The notes: generated by a model from the letters alone, not told the origin. A stretch of 50,388 nt of DNA from Actinomycetota bacterium (GCA_947455705.1 CANGPO010000011.1:1-50388), one strand, 5' to 3'; counted from the first letter of the stretch, positions 1-9,011 are shown. Made by a program: numbers and translations.

Positions 1-16
1 TGACAAGGAGGCGTCG

Positions 17-724
17 ATGTCGTCTATCAGCATTCCGACCAGCGTCGGACCCGTACAGGGTCACTTAGCCGTGCCCGTTACTCCGGGCCCGTGGCCTGCC
101 GTCGTCGTCGTCCATCAGGTGTACGGATTGGACGACGATATCCGACATATCGCCGACAAGTTCGCTGGCGACGGATACCTCGCGTTCGCGCCCGACTTCC
201 TTGCCACCGGTAACAAACTCGGTTGCCTTGTCAGCCTCGCCAAGGCAATGTCCAGCGGTGAAGGCGAACCAGTTGTTCAGCTCACCGCCATTCGCAATTG
301 GCTGGCAGCTCGCGATGACTGCACCGGAAAGGTTGGCATCACAGGCTTCTGCCTTGGTGGCGGCTTCGCAATTGTCATGGCAAACAAAGGTTTTGATGCG
401 GCCGCGCCAAACTACGGACAACTACCACGACATCTCAACGCGGCGCTTGAAGGCGCTTGCCCCGTTGTGGCTTCCTACGGCGGACTTGATAAGAGCTTGA
501 AGGGAGCTGCGGCCACGCTTGAGGATGCTCTTACCGCTGCGGGAATCGAGCATGACGTCAAGGAGTATCCCGCTAGCGGGCATTCGTTCATGAACATCTC
601 CGAAGGCCCGGCCTGGATGAAGCCAGTTCAGAAACTCGCCGGTCTCAACGTCGGCTACGTCGACACCGACGCCGAGGACGCGTGGCAACGCATTCTCGCG
701 ATGTTTGCCACCGCCTTGCACTAA
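17..724 (+). CDS. Dienelactone hydrolase family protein
   Basis: This 235-residue alpha/beta hydrolase has the dienelactone hydrolase layout. The nucleophile is Cys112 in GFCLGG, the acid is probably Asp158 in SYGGLD, and the histidine is His189 in SGHSF. A cysteine nucleophile instead of serine is typical of the family, which opens lactone or ester bonds (classically carboxymethylenebutenolide in chloroaromatic breakdown). There is no signal peptide, so it should be cytoplasmic. An AAGGAGG ribosome site five bases before the ATG supports this start. No aromatic-degradation genes lie next to it, so the real substrate is open. It converges on the next gene with almost no gap. Confidence 0.88.
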   Translation: MSSISIPTSVGPVQGHLAVPVTPGPWPAVVVVHQVYGLDDDIRHIADKFAGDGYLAFAPDFLATGNKLGCLVSLAKAMSSGEGEPVVQLTAIRNWLAARDDCTGKVGITGFCLGGGFAIVMANKGFDAAAPNYGQLPRHLNAALEGACPVVASYGGLDKSLKGAAATLEDALTAAGIEHDVKEYPASGHSFMNISEGPAWMKPVQKLAGLNVGYVDTDAEDAWQRILAMFATALH

Positions 725-725
725 C

Positions 726-1298
726 TCACGACGACAGTTGTTCCGTTGGGACCTGCGCGCGGCGCCACTCTGGCTCGGTGATGGCGTAGATGATCTCGTC
801 ATTCCATTCACCCTTGACCCATTCGTTCTGGATCAGATGAGCCTCCTTACGCATACCCAAACGCTGTAGAACGCGCTCCGACGCAGCATTGCGTGCCTCG
901 ATGCGACCAACCACTCGATGCACGCCCAATTCCTCGAATGCGAGCTGCATCATGCGGGCAGACGCCTCGGTGGCATAGCCATGGCCATTGGCCGTCGGAT
1001 GAAGGATGTATCCGATTTCCGCCTGCCGATGTTCGGCACTGCGAAAGCAAAGGGATGCTTGACCAACAAAAGTCCCGTCATGCTCCATAGCCAGTGACAA
1101 CCATTGGCCATCGACCGGCACGGTGTCGGTGTACCCAGCCAAGCGCGTCGCGATGGCGTCGCGTTCGACAACATCGTCGTACAGATAGCGCACGACATCC
1201 GGGTTCCCATACAACGCGAAGAGGTTGTCGACATCCTCGGCACCGAAGCCGCGCAGGGTCAATCGGTCGGTCATCAGCGGCAGCGCAAATTCGGACAT
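726..1298 (-). CDS. GNAT family N-acetyltransferase (RimJ/RimL-like)
   Basis: This 190-residue protein starts with the TDRLTLRGF pattern common in RimJ/RimL-type acetyltransferases. It carries the acetyl-CoA loop as IGYILHPTANGHGYATEA, followed by the RNAASERVLQRLGM segment, which is typical of the family C-terminal half. It probably transfers acetyl from acetyl-CoA to an amine on a protein N-terminus or small molecule; the target cannot be read from sequence. It is divergent from the LacI regulator, with 92 bases between the starts. The start could instead be the internal Met nine residues in, because neither has a well-spaced ribosome site. Confidence 0.85.
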   Translation of the reverse strand: MSEFALPLMTDRLTLRGFGAEDVDNLFALYGNPDVVRYLYDDVVERDAIATRLAGYTDTVPVDGQWLSLAMEHDGTFVGQASLCFRSAEHRQAEIGYILHPTANGHGYATEASARMMQLAFEELGVHRVVGRIEARNAASERVLQRLGMRKEAHLIQNEWVKGEWNDEIIYAITEPEWRRAQVPTEQLSS

Positions 1299-1364
1299 TC
1301 CTCAAGGCTATCTCAGGGGCCTATTGCCGCTCGCGCTGTTACATGTACGCTACGCAACAATCTA

Positions 1365-1376
1365 GTAAGCGTTTGC
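1365..1376. promoter_or_regulatory. LacI-type operator before the regulator gene
   Basis: The imperfect palindrome GTAAGCGTTTGC is centred on CG, as LacI/GalR family operators are. It ends 14 bases before the regulator start and resembles three sites upstream of the binding-protein gene (4055-4139). This suggests that the regulator represses its own gene. Confidence 0.55.
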
Positions 1377-1390
1377 ATGAGGGAGTATCC

Positions 1391-2401
1391 GTGTCAGCCA
1401 CAATCCGCGAGGTAGCTGCGGCTGCAGGTGTATCCACGGCGACTGTTTCACGCGCCCTACGGGGGCTTCCGTACGTCGACGAGGTCACCCGAAAGCGAGT
1501 CGTCGAAACAGCACAACGGCTCGACTACGTCGCATCACCCAGTGCCTCTCGCCTCGCCAGCGGACGCACCGGCACAATCGCAGTGTTGACGCCCTACGTG
1601 GCACGTTGGTTCTTCGCCACCGTAATTTCCGGCGTCGCCATGGCGCTGACCGAGGGGCCTTTGGACCTACTGCTCGTCGAAGTTGGTAATCCAGATCGGC
1701 CATCAACAGTGCCACTCGAGCAACGCCTGAGGTCGCGAGCAGATGGTGCCGTGGTCGTGGCATTACCTGATACGTACCCCGAGATCTCTCAGCTGATCGA
1801 ACACGACTTTCCGCTAACCCTCGTCGGCAGTCTGAGCGATCGAGTTTCCAGCGTGGCCATTAACGATGCTGAGACGGGTCGCCTTGCCACTCAACACCTC
1901 ATCAACTTGGGCCACCGCGAGATCGGACTGATTTCCGGGGCCACCAGCGACGAATCATTCACTGCACAAGATGACCGCACCAACGGCTACCACGACGCAT
2001 TGACGCGCAGTGGAATTCCAGCGCACCCAGCGCTGACGGCCTATGGCGCCTTCACCAGGGAAGGTGGTGAACGCGCCATGGTTGAGTTGCTGAGCCGCGA
2101 GGTTCAACCTACAGCTGTGTTCTGCCTTTCTGACGAAATGGCATTTGGAGCAATGATTGCGATGCGACGCCACGGCCTGACCCCAGGAATCGATATCGCC
2201 CTCGTCGGCGTAGACGGTCATCCGCAAAGTGAACTTGCAAACCTCACAACGGTTGCTCAGCCCGTGGCCGAGATGGGACGCCTTGCGGCTGTTGCACTTC
2301 AGGACAGGCTCAACAACGCCGAGAAGTACGAACCCCGCCAGACGGCAATGTCAGTCGAACTCGTTGTTCGCAGTTCGAGCGCTCCCCCGAAAGGTAACTA
2401 A
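1391..2401 (+). CDS. LacI family transcriptional regulator of alpha-glucoside genes
   Basis: This 336-residue regulator begins with a LacI helix-turn-helix at residues 3-24 (TIREVAAAAGVSTATVSRAL) and a hinge near residues 47-57. A periplasmic-binding-protein-like sugar-sensing core follows, including the NDAETGRLATQHLINLGH segment. The GTG start is preceded by GAGGGAG six bases upstream; longer in-frame upstream sequence reads antisense to the acetyltransferase and is rejected. It lies 5 bases before the alpha-glucosidase gene, so the two are probably cotranscribed. Operator-like palindromes before this gene and before the binding-protein gene are its likely targets, with release by an alpha-glucoside or its product (inference). 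Confidence 0.9.
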   Translation: MSATIREVAAAAGVSTATVSRALRGLPYVDEVTRKRVVETAQRLDYVASPSASRLASGRTGTIAVLTPYVARWFFATVISGVAMALTEGPLDLLLVEVGNPDRPSTVPLEQRLRSRADGAVVVALPDTYPEISQLIEHDFPLTLVGSLSDRVSSVAINDAETGRLATQHLINLGHREIGLISGATSDESFTAQDDRTNGYHDALTRSGIPAHPALTAYGAFTREGGERAMVELLSREVQPTAVFCLSDEMAFGAMIAMRRHGLTPGIDIALVGVDGHPQSELANLTTVAQPVAEMGRLAAVALQDRLNNAEKYEPRQTAMSVELVVRSSSAPPKGN

Positions 2402-2406
2402 CTCGG

Positions 2407-4047
2407 ATGTCATCAACCTGGTGGCACGATGCCGTCATTTACCAAATCTATCCTCGCTCGTTCCGCGCCTCGGGGTCACAAACGCAGGGTGATTTACAGG
2501 GTGTTATCGCAGGCCTTGCATCGATTGCAGCTCTCGGAGTGGACGCCGTTTGGCTATCTCCGTTCTACGCGTCTCCGATGGCCGATTCCGGGTATGACAT
2601 CTCTGATCATCGGAACGTCGATCCGCGGTTTGGCTCACTCGACGACGCCCGCGCTTTGATCAACGCAGCACACGAGTTGGGATTACGCATCATCGTTGAC
2701 TACGTACCCAACCACGTGTCGGACCAACATGTGTGGTTCCAAGAAGCATTGAATAGTCCGATCGATTCCATGGAGCGCAACCGATTTCACTTTCGCGATG
2801 GCAAGGGATCTGACGGATCAGAACCACCCAACAACTGGATTAGCGTGTTTAACGGCCCGGCGTGGACGCGGACCACGAACGCTGACGGCTCGCCTGGTCA
2901 GTGGTATCTGCATCTGTTCGCTCCCGAGCAACCCGATGTGAATTGGACCAATCCACAGGTACAACAGGACATGCTCGACACGCTGCGTTTTTGGCTCGAT
3001 CAAGGTGTCGACGGTTTCCGAGTAGACGTTGCTATGGGCATGGCCAAGGACATGGCCTACGCCGATCAAGATGACGCCCAAGGCCTCATCGACGCGATAC
3101 GTCTGGACTTATTTGATGGCAGTCCCGAGTCATTCGAACGACGCGAACTTGTCAACAACTCGCGCATTTTCGACCGCGATGAACTACATGAGTATGTCCG
3201 AATGATGCGCGCAGTACTCGACTCCTATCGCGACGATCTCGTCAGTGTTGCTGAAGCGTGGGTGTACCCGCCAGAGCGAGCTCATCGCTACATTCGGCCC
3301 GACGAGTTCCATCAGATTTTCAACTTCGACTTCCTTGTCGCACCGTGGGATACCCAGCATCTCGGCGATGCCATCAGTCGCACACTCGCCGATATGACCG
3401 CAGGTACGCCCACCTGGGCTCTCGATAATCACGACACCCCACGTGTTGCCACTCGACTTGGTGGCGGTCCCGAAGGTGTTGCCCGCGCCAGGGCGCTGAT
3501 GTGTCTAACCTTGGCGCTGCCAGGTTCGGTCTACATCTACCAAGGCCAGGAACTGGGTCTTGAGGATGTCAATGTGCCGGACTCAGAGCGTGACGATCCC
3601 GTGTGGCATCGCTCTGGTGGAGCCCAACTCGGTCGCGATGGAGCTCGGGTGCCTCTGCCTTGGGCTGGAGACGCCCCAAGTTTCGGTTTCAGTACGTCCA
3701 CGACGACCTGGTTGAGTCAACCGCATCAATGGGCATCGCTAACCCGCGAGGCCCAGCAGGCCGACGAACAGTCGACCCTCAATCTCGTTCGACGCGCCCT
3801 TGATATCCGACACGACCTTCGCGATACGTCACTGGCACAACATCCGACCGTAACGATTGACGGCGAACTTCTGATCCTTCGTCGCGATGACATCACCGTC
3901 GTAACCAACACCGGGCAGGACCCACGTCCGATCTCCACCACCGGTGACCTGCTGCTTTGCTCCCGCCGGGTCAGCGCAGATCATGCGCAAGGATCGATTC
4001 CGGGCAACACCACGTGGTGGTTGACGGGTTCCGTTTCTCGTCCGTAA
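2407..4047 (+). CDS. aglA: GH13 alpha-glucosidase
   Basis: This 546-residue protein is a cytoplasmic GH13 enzyme of the oligo-1,6-glucosidase/alpha-glucosidase type. Region I is DYVPNH, the nucleophile is Asp207 in GFRVDVA, the acid/base is Glu283 in VAEAW, and the transition-state stabiliser is Asp343 in LDNHDTPR. There is no secretion signal, so it hydrolyses imported alpha-glucosides (maltose, sucrose or trehalose-type sugars; exact bond not decidable by eye). It sits between the LacI regulator and the importer genes, as the glucosidase does in agl operons of other bacteria. The gene symbol follows that family resemblance and context. Confidence 0.9.
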   Translation: MSSTWWHDAVIYQIYPRSFRASGSQTQGDLQGVIAGLASIAALGVDAVWLSPFYASPMADSGYDISDHRNVDPRFGSLDDARALINAAHELGLRIIVDYVPNHVSDQHVWFQEALNSPIDSMERNRFHFRDGKGSDGSEPPNNWISVFNGPAWTRTTNADGSPGQWYLHLFAPEQPDVNWTNPQVQQDMLDTLRFWLDQGVDGFRVDVAMGMAKDMAYADQDDAQGLIDAIRLDLFDGSPESFERRELVNNSRIFDRDELHEYVRMMRAVLDSYRDDLVSVAEAWVYPPERAHRYIRPDEFHQIFNFDFLVAPWDTQHLGDAISRTLADMTAGTPTWALDNHDTPRVATRLGGGPEGVARARALMCLTLALPGSVYIYQGQELGLEDVNVPDSERDDPVWHRSGGAQLGRDGARVPLPWAGDAPSFGFSTSTTTWLSQPHQWASLTREAQQADEQSTLNLVRRALDIRHDLRDTSLAQHPTVTIDGELLILRRDDITVVTNTGQDPRPISTTGDLLLCSRRVSADHAQGSIPGNTTWWLTGSVSRP

Positions 4048-4054
4048 TCAAATC

Positions 4055-4066
4055 GTAATCGTTTAC
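4055..4066. promoter_or_regulatory. LacI-type operator 1 upstream of the binding-protein gene
   Basis: GTAATCGTTTAC is a near-perfect palindrome (one mismatched pair) with a central CG, just after the alpha-glucosidase stop codon. It belongs to the same motif family as the site before the regulator. Confidence 0.5.
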
Positions 4067-4083
4067 ATGCAACATTTCCCCTT

Positions 4084-4095
4084 GAAAACGCTTGC
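4084..4095. promoter_or_regulatory. LacI-type operator 2 upstream of the binding-protein gene
   Basis: GAAAACGCTTGC is a weaker copy of the CG-centred motif. It overlaps a possible -35 hexamer (TTGCAT, 4092-4097), which is 17 bases from a possible -10 (TTGTAT, 4115-4120). Binding here would block that promoter. The promoter call itself is tentative. Confidence 0.4.
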
Positions 4096-4113
4096 ATCCG
4101 CGTGCTTTTAGGT

Positions 4114-4139
4114 GTTGTATGACAGCGCTTACATACAAC
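4114..4139. promoter_or_regulatory. LacI-type operator 3, 26-base palindrome
   Basis: This is a 26-base palindrome with 11 of 13 pairs matching; the outer arms read GTTGTATG and CATACAAC around an AGCGCT core. It lies 40 bases before the binding-protein start and covers the possible -10 hexamer. It is the strongest operator candidate of the set. Confidence 0.6.
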
Positions 4140-4179
4140 GCCGAACGGCGGAAGTATCCATGTTCCTAAGGGAGACAGC

Positions 4180-5571
4180 ATGAGTCTGAAGACCCGGGGC
4201 CGCTCAAGCGTCCTCATCGCGGGAGGCGTTGCAGCCGCATTCGCCCTCGCAGCATGTGGTTCATCGTCGGGTGGTGGCGGTACTGCCTCCACGAGCCCAT
4301 CCACCTCGGCAAGCGTTAGCGCCGAATGTCAGCCATACGCCGCCTACGGCACGTTCGCGGCCGGCACGACGGTTTCGGTGTTCACCTCGATCCTGCCGCC
4401 AGAGCAGCAGAAGTTCGAAGCTTCGTGGGCACAGTTCGCCAAGTGCACCGGAATCACCGTCAAGTACGAAGGTAGCGACCAGTTCGAAGCTCAGCTGCCC
4501 ACTCGTATCGCCGGTGGTAACGCACCTGACATCGCGTTCATCCCGCAGCCAGGTCTGCTCGCAAAGCTCGCCCAGGGCCAGAACCCACCGGTTGCAGCTC
4601 CGGCTACCGTAACCGCCAACGTGGACAAGTACTGGAACCCAGCATGGAAGAACTACGGCTCGGTTGACGGCACCTTCTACGCCGCTCCGCTTGGCTCGAA
4701 CATGAAGTCGTTCGTGTGGTACTCACCGAGCGTCTTCAAGGCCAAGGGCTACACCGTTCCCACGACGTGGGAAGAGCTCACCGCTCTCTCGGCCAAGATG
4801 GTCAAGGACGGCGTAAAGCCGTGGTGTGGTGGTATCGAGTCCGGTGGAGCCACCGGCTGGCCCGCCACTGACTGGCTGGAGCAGATCGTTCTGCGCACCC
4901 AGGGCGGCGACGTGTACGACCAGTGGGTCAACCACACCGTGAAGTTCAACAGCCCACAGATCAAGTCCTCGATGGACCTGCTCGCGGCCTGGATGAAGAA
5001 CCCGCTGTTCGTTAACGGTGGCCACGGCGACGTCAAGACCATCGCGACGACCGCTTTCCAGGATGCAGGTAAGCCGATCCTTGATGGCAAGTGTGGAATG
5101 CTCCAGCAGGCCTCGTTCTACGCGGCCCAGTGGGACACCTTCAAGAAGGGCGCGAAGATCGCTGAAGATGGCGACGTTTACGCCTTCTACCTGCCAGGTA
5201 TCAAGGCCGACATCCCAACCCCCATCGTTGGTGGTGGCGAGTTCGTAGCCGCATTCTCCGACAAGCCAGAGGTTCAGGCGTTCCAGACGTACCTGGCCTC
5301 AGGTGAGTTCGCAACGGAGAAGGTAAAGCAGGGTGGTTGGGTATCAGCGAATAGCGGCGTACCGCTGGACGCTTACACCGACAACATCAGCAAGCTCTCT
5401 GCGCAGTACCTCACGAAGAGCGACGCAACCTTCCGCTTCGATGCTTCGGACCTGATGCCAGCCGCCGTTGGTGCTGGTGAAGAGTGGAAGCAGCTGACGG
5501 CCTGGTTCGGCGAAGGTAAGCCAACCGACGAGGTCCTCAACGCAATCGACGCCGCATGGCCAGCGTCATAA
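4180..5571 (+). CDS. aglE: Alpha-glucoside ABC transporter substrate-binding lipoprotein
   Basis: This 463-residue extracellular sugar-binding protein has a lipobox LAAC with the modified cysteine at residue 26, then a Ser/Gly/Thr-rich tether and a family-1 solute-binding fold (for example PTRIAGGNAPDIAFIPQPG and the WPATDWLEQIVLR segment). It resembles AglE-type alpha-glucoside receptors and should capture sugars outside the membrane and pass them to the two permeases downstream. A GGGAGA ribosome site precedes the ATG. Its own operator-rich promoter region lies after the alpha-glucosidase gene. The exact ligand is inferred from the family and the neighbouring glucosidase. Confidence 0.9.
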   Translation: MSLKTRGRSSVLIAGGVAAAFALAACGSSSGGGGTASTSPSTSASVSAECQPYAAYGTFAAGTTVSVFTSILPPEQQKFEASWAQFAKCTGITVKYEGSDQFEAQLPTRIAGGNAPDIAFIPQPGLLAKLAQGQNPPVAAPATVTANVDKYWNPAWKNYGSVDGTFYAAPLGSNMKSFVWYSPSVFKAKGYTVPTTWEELTALSAKMVKDGVKPWCGGIESGGATGWPATDWLEQIVLRTQGGDVYDQWVNHTVKFNSPQIKSSMDLLAAWMKNPLFVNGGHGDVKTIATTAFQDAGKPILDGKCGMLQQASFYAAQWDTFKKGAKIAEDGDVYAFYLPGIKADIPTPIVGGGEFVAAFSDKPEVQAFQTYLASGEFATEKVKQGGWVSANSGVPLDAYTDNISKLSAQYLTKSDATFRFDASDLMPAAVGAGEEWKQLTAWFGEGKPTDEVLNAIDAAWPAS

Positions 5572-5604
5572 CCACAGCTCGACCTTGGCACTAGTTGCCA
5601 AACC

Positions 5605-5641
5605 GTGGGGCCCGCAGGGTAATTCTCCCTGTGGGCCCCAC
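5605..5641 (+). terminator. Stem-loop between the binding protein and permease genes
   Basis: A 15-base-pair stem (5605-5619 with 5627-5641, one G-T wobble) and a 7-base loop lie 34 bases after the binding-protein stop. There is no U-run, so it looks more like an mRNA-stabilising or partly terminating hairpin that keeps binding protein levels above permease levels. This arrangement is common in ABC import operons. Confidence 0.65.
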
Positions 5642-5711
5642 TCACAAGGTCCTACGATGTGACCTGATTTCAAGCTGCGATACCCGCCGACAAACGAAGG
5701 GGATGTGCGCC

Positions 5712-6692
5712 GTGAGTCCATTCCTGACCGAAACACTGAGTAAGTTCCAGCAAATGGGCACCGCCCTTGCGGCCTTCTTTGGTGTTCTGCTCATCGTCTT
5801 CTACCTTGGTTCGAAAACCTCGGGACGCATTCAAACCCCAACTGCCCGACTGGTGATGTTGGGGCCAGCTGTTGTGCTGCTGACGGCCGGTCTGGTGGTT
5901 CCTGCCGTTCTCACGACAATCTCAAGTTTCAAAGATGCCAACAACAAGAAGTTTGTTGGGCTGGCGAATTTCAATTGGGTGTTCACCAACCCAGACAATC
6001 TTGTGACCCTTCGCAACACCGTGCTCTGGGTCATCATTACTCCCCTAGTCTCGACGGGGCTGGGCCTACTTTTGGCCGTACTCATCGACCGTATGAAGCA
6101 CGAGTCCATTCCCAAATCGCTGATCTTCATGCCCATGGCTATTTCGTTCGTGGGCGCGAGCATTATCTGGGGCTTGGTCTACGAATACAGCGAGCCAGGT
6201 GGCGAGCAGGTTGGCCTGTTGAGCCAACTAGCCGCGCTCTTCCACGTCGCCGATCCACCGAACTGGATTTTGATTCCCTTCTGGAACAACTTCCTTCTGA
6301 TGGTGATCTTCATCTGGATTCAAGTTGGCTTTGCGATGGTTGTCCTCTCGGCCGCGATTAAGGCCATTCCCGTAGATGTCGTTGAGGCCGCCATGCTTGA
6401 TGGCGCAACCGGCGGTCGCCTGTTTCGATCCGTCACCGTGCCCATGATTCGCGGGACCTTGGTTGTAGTGCTGACGACCATCATGATCGGCGTGCTCAAA
6501 GTCTTCGACATCGTCCGCACGATGACGAACGGTAACTTCGGCACTCAGGTTTTAGCGAACGAAATGTACGCGCAGTCGTTCGTTCAGTTCGATGCTGGCC
6601 GTGGCTCCGCACTTGCCGTCGTATTGTTCCTCGGTGTCATTCCCGTGGTGATCTACAACATCATTCAGTTGCGAAGGGACCACGCACGATGA
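5712..6692 (+). CDS. aglF: Alpha-glucoside ABC transporter permease 1
   Basis: This is a MalF-type permease of about 326 residues. A first hydrophobic span (MGTALAAFFGVLLIVFYLG) precedes the standard six-helix core. The EAA loop that contacts the ATPase is VEAAMLDGATGGRLFRSVTVP. The GTG at 5712 is chosen because AAGGGG ends nine bases upstream; an in-frame ATG at 5703 is possible but overlaps the ribosome site's spacing. It follows the binding-protein gene after a strong stem-loop and overlaps the next permease by four bases (ATGA). It resembles AglF of alpha-glucoside importers. Confidence 0.88.
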   Translation: MSPFLTETLSKFQQMGTALAAFFGVLLIVFYLGSKTSGRIQTPTARLVMLGPAVVLLTAGLVVPAVLTTISSFKDANNKKFVGLANFNWVFTNPDNLVTLRNTVLWVIITPLVSTGLGLLLAVLIDRMKHESIPKSLIFMPMAISFVGASIIWGLVYEYSEPGGEQVGLLSQLAALFHVADPPNWILIPFWNNFLLMVIFIWIQVGFAMVVLSAAIKAIPVDVVEAAMLDGATGGRLFRSVTVPMIRGTLVVVLTTIMIGVLKVFDIVRTMTNGNFGTQVLANEMYAQSFVQFDAGRGSALAVVLFLGVIPVVIYNIIQLRRDHAR

Positions 6693-7636
6693 GCGCAACA
6701 ACGATTTCTGACGAGAAGGTTGCCGCACCCGAGAGCGTCTCCTCGGCGGTGCATCGCAATCTCAGCAGTCCGTGGGCCTCATTTGCGGTCATTGTGATCA
6801 CCATCCTGTGGACGATCCCCACGTTGGGGCTCTTCGTGACCTCATTGCGCCCGTCGGATAAGGCAAATCAGAACGGCTGGTGGAATGCGTTCATCGATCA
6901 CACGTTCACGGCGTCGAACTATTCCGAAGTTCTCACTGGTGGAGCGGTAATCCCGCAAGGGATTGCAAACTTCTTCATCAACTCGCTCGTCATTACGATC
7001 CCCGCCGTGCTCATCCCGCTGGCGATCGCAACCATGGCTGCGTACGCATTGGCGTGGATTCCCTTTCGTGGTGCAACGTTCCTGTTCGTAACGTGCTTCG
7101 CCCTGCAGGTCGTACCGCTTCAGATGGCATTACTCCCGCTGCTCCAACTGTTCAACAAGGGTTGGAAGGTCAATGGTGTTTCGATCATTCCCCCGATCGG
7201 CGGGCACGGAACGTACTACCAGCTGTGGATCGCTCACGCCATGTTCGCGCTCCCCCTTGCTATCTTCCTGATTCATAACTTCATGTCGCAGATCCCTAAG
7301 GATCTGATGGAAGCGGCCGTTATGGATGGGGCCGGCCACTTCAGGATTTTTCGTACGATCGTGTTGCCCCTTGCTGTACCTGCGATCGCATCTTTCGCGA
7401 TCTTTCAGTTCCTGTGGGTATGGAACGATCTGCTGGTAGCCCTCACCTTTGCCGGCGGCAACGATCAAGTGGCGCCCATGACGGTGTATCTATCGAACAT
7501 CAAGGGCACATACGGATCGGCACTGCATTTGGTGACTGCCGGCGCCTTCGTGTCGATTTTGATGCCACTGATCGTCTTCTTCGCATTACAGCGATTCTTC
7601 GTTCGAGGACTTCTGGCCGGTTCGGTCAAGGGTTAG
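6689..7636 (+). CDS. aglG: Alpha-glucoside ABC transporter permease 2
   Basis: This 315-residue MalG-type permease has six predicted membrane helices. Its EAA loop is MEAAVMDGAGHFRIFRTIVLP. It starts inside the stop codon of permease 1 (ATGA), which indicates translational coupling. It completes the membrane channel of the importer. No ATP-binding subunit follows; actinobacterial sugar importers of this kind often share one ATPase (MsiK type) encoded elsewhere, and that is the likely situation here. Confidence 0.88.
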   Translation: MSATTISDEKVAAPESVSSAVHRNLSSPWASFAVIVITILWTIPTLGLFVTSLRPSDKANQNGWWNAFIDHTFTASNYSEVLTGGAVIPQGIANFFINSLVITIPAVLIPLAIATMAAYALAWIPFRGATFLFVTCFALQVVPLQMALLPLLQLFNKGWKVNGVSIIPPIGGHGTYYQLWIAHAMFALPLAIFLIHNFMSQIPKDLMEAAVMDGAGHFRIFRTIVLPLAVPAIASFAIFQFLWVWNDLLVALTFAGGNDQVAPMTVYLSNIKGTYGSALHLVTAGAFVSILMPLIVFFALQRFFVRGLLAGSVKG

Positions 7637-7673
7637 TCGCTTCGGCGTTGCGCTCGCTGAACGATCCTGGTTG

Positions 7674-9011
7674 CTAGGCAGGAAGTTCCGCTGGTTCGTC
7701 CATCAATGGGTCATTGCTACGGATTGACTCGGGGAACCGCAGGTCGAAACCAACTCGGATTAAGTAGCCGATCACGGCGCCGTAGATGGCAAAGGGTGCA
7801 ACTGTCTGGATCGAGCTCATCAGCAAGAGTGTGGCCAGAAGTGCTGAGGTAGCAGGAAGCTTCATCATCGCGGCTGCGGTGCCAGCAATCCCGGCCGCCG
7901 CCATGGCGGTGATCGAAACCCCTAGCGTGAGCGAGGCTAAAACCCCAAGCGCAACACCGAGAAAGGTCGCCGGGAAGATCGCACCGCCTCGATAGCCACC
8001 GCCGAGAGCCACCGAGTAAGCCAGCAGTTTGCAACCGAGCGTCACAAGCACAGCCACAACGGAGGTCTGAGTCAACAGATAGGGAATCCCGCTGGAGCCG
8101 TTAAACAAGACCTGGTTAGCCGGTAACCCGAATCCCGTATTTGCAATCAAGAGCGCCATCAACGTAATTGCTGCAACCACGTAGAGAGTCACAATGGGAC
8201 GCCGCTTCGCTTGAACGTCAACGCGCAGGCCAATGCGCCGCGCAAGCACACCAATCAGGCCAGCCCCTGCAGCCACCGTCAAACCAAAAATGAGGTCCTT
8301 GGGAAGAATCTGCGGATACGCCGGGATTCCTGGCACTTCAAGATCGTGAACACCCAGCCCCGGCCAGCCCAAGATTCCAACTTGTACAAGGTAACCGCTG
8401 GCCAACGCCACGAACGTCGGCAAAATCAGGACGGCCGGCGCCATACCCATGGCAATGAACTCGAGCACCATGAAGCCGCTGATGAGCGGATTACCGAACA
8501 CGGAACCAATTGCCGCAATACCGCCCAGGAACATCGCGAGCTTGATTGCGTCCGGCTCCCGTTTGCGCATCAGAACTGCGCCCACTGCTGAACCCAGAAC
8601 AATGAGGGGCGCCTCAGGGCCCAGCGCAAAACCACATGCCAGCGTGGCGAATGCAGCGATCAACACCGATGGCGCAAGCCGTGCAGGGTTTGTGAAATGG
8701 AATCCAGTGAGCGGCCCCTCACCTGTCTCCCCCGGAAGTCGACGGGCAAGAGCAACCACCGTGGCCCCTACAAAAAGCACTGCGCCAGCCCACCAGGACG
8801 GAATGGAGGTCCAGCCAAAGTGAGCAGGTAGATCTTTGTAGAGGAACTTCTGGGCTTCTTCGAACGCCCCCGAATAGAACGCTGCGGCGAGGGCCGCAAT
8901 GATCCCGACGACGAGCGCGAGCCCAAGCGCTTTCAGCGCAGCAGGCCCCGTGGCACTGGAATTGCCCGCACCCGACGGTGAAACACCTGAAGCGGCCGAC
9001 ATCTCACTCAT
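7674..9011 (-). CDS. ClC family chloride channel or chloride/proton antiporter
   Basis: This 445-residue multi-spanning protein carries ClC signatures. GPEAP contains the gating glutamate (Glu133), and GGYRGGAIFPA matches the GxFxP pore motif. Retention of the gating glutamate fits either a gated channel or a proton-coupled antiporter. There are no C-terminal CBS domains. Its start overlaps the end of the upstream VOC gene by eight bases, so the two are cotranslated. It may help with acid tolerance or halide balance, which is a general family role and not shown by the sequence. Confidence 0.88.
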   Translation of the reverse strand: MSEMSAASGVSPSGAGNSSATGPAALKALGLALVVGIIAALAAAFYSGAFEEAQKFLYKDLPAHFGWTSIPSWWAGAVLFVGATVVALARRLPGETGEGPLTGFHFTNPARLAPSVLIAAFATLACGFALGPEAPLIVLGSAVGAVLMRKREPDAIKLAMFLGGIAAIGSVFGNPLISGFMVLEFIAMGMAPAVLILPTFVALASGYLVQVGILGWPGLGVHDLEVPGIPAYPQILPKDLIFGLTVAAGAGLIGVLARRIGLRVDVQAKRRPIVTLYVVAAITLMALLIANTGFGLPANQVLFNGSSGIPYLLTQTSVVAVLVTLGCKLLAYSVALGGGYRGGAIFPATFLGVALGVLASLTLGVSITAMAAAGIAGTAAAMMKLPATSALLATLLLMSSIQTVAPFAIYGAVIGYLIRVGFDLRFPESIRSNDPLMDEPAELPA

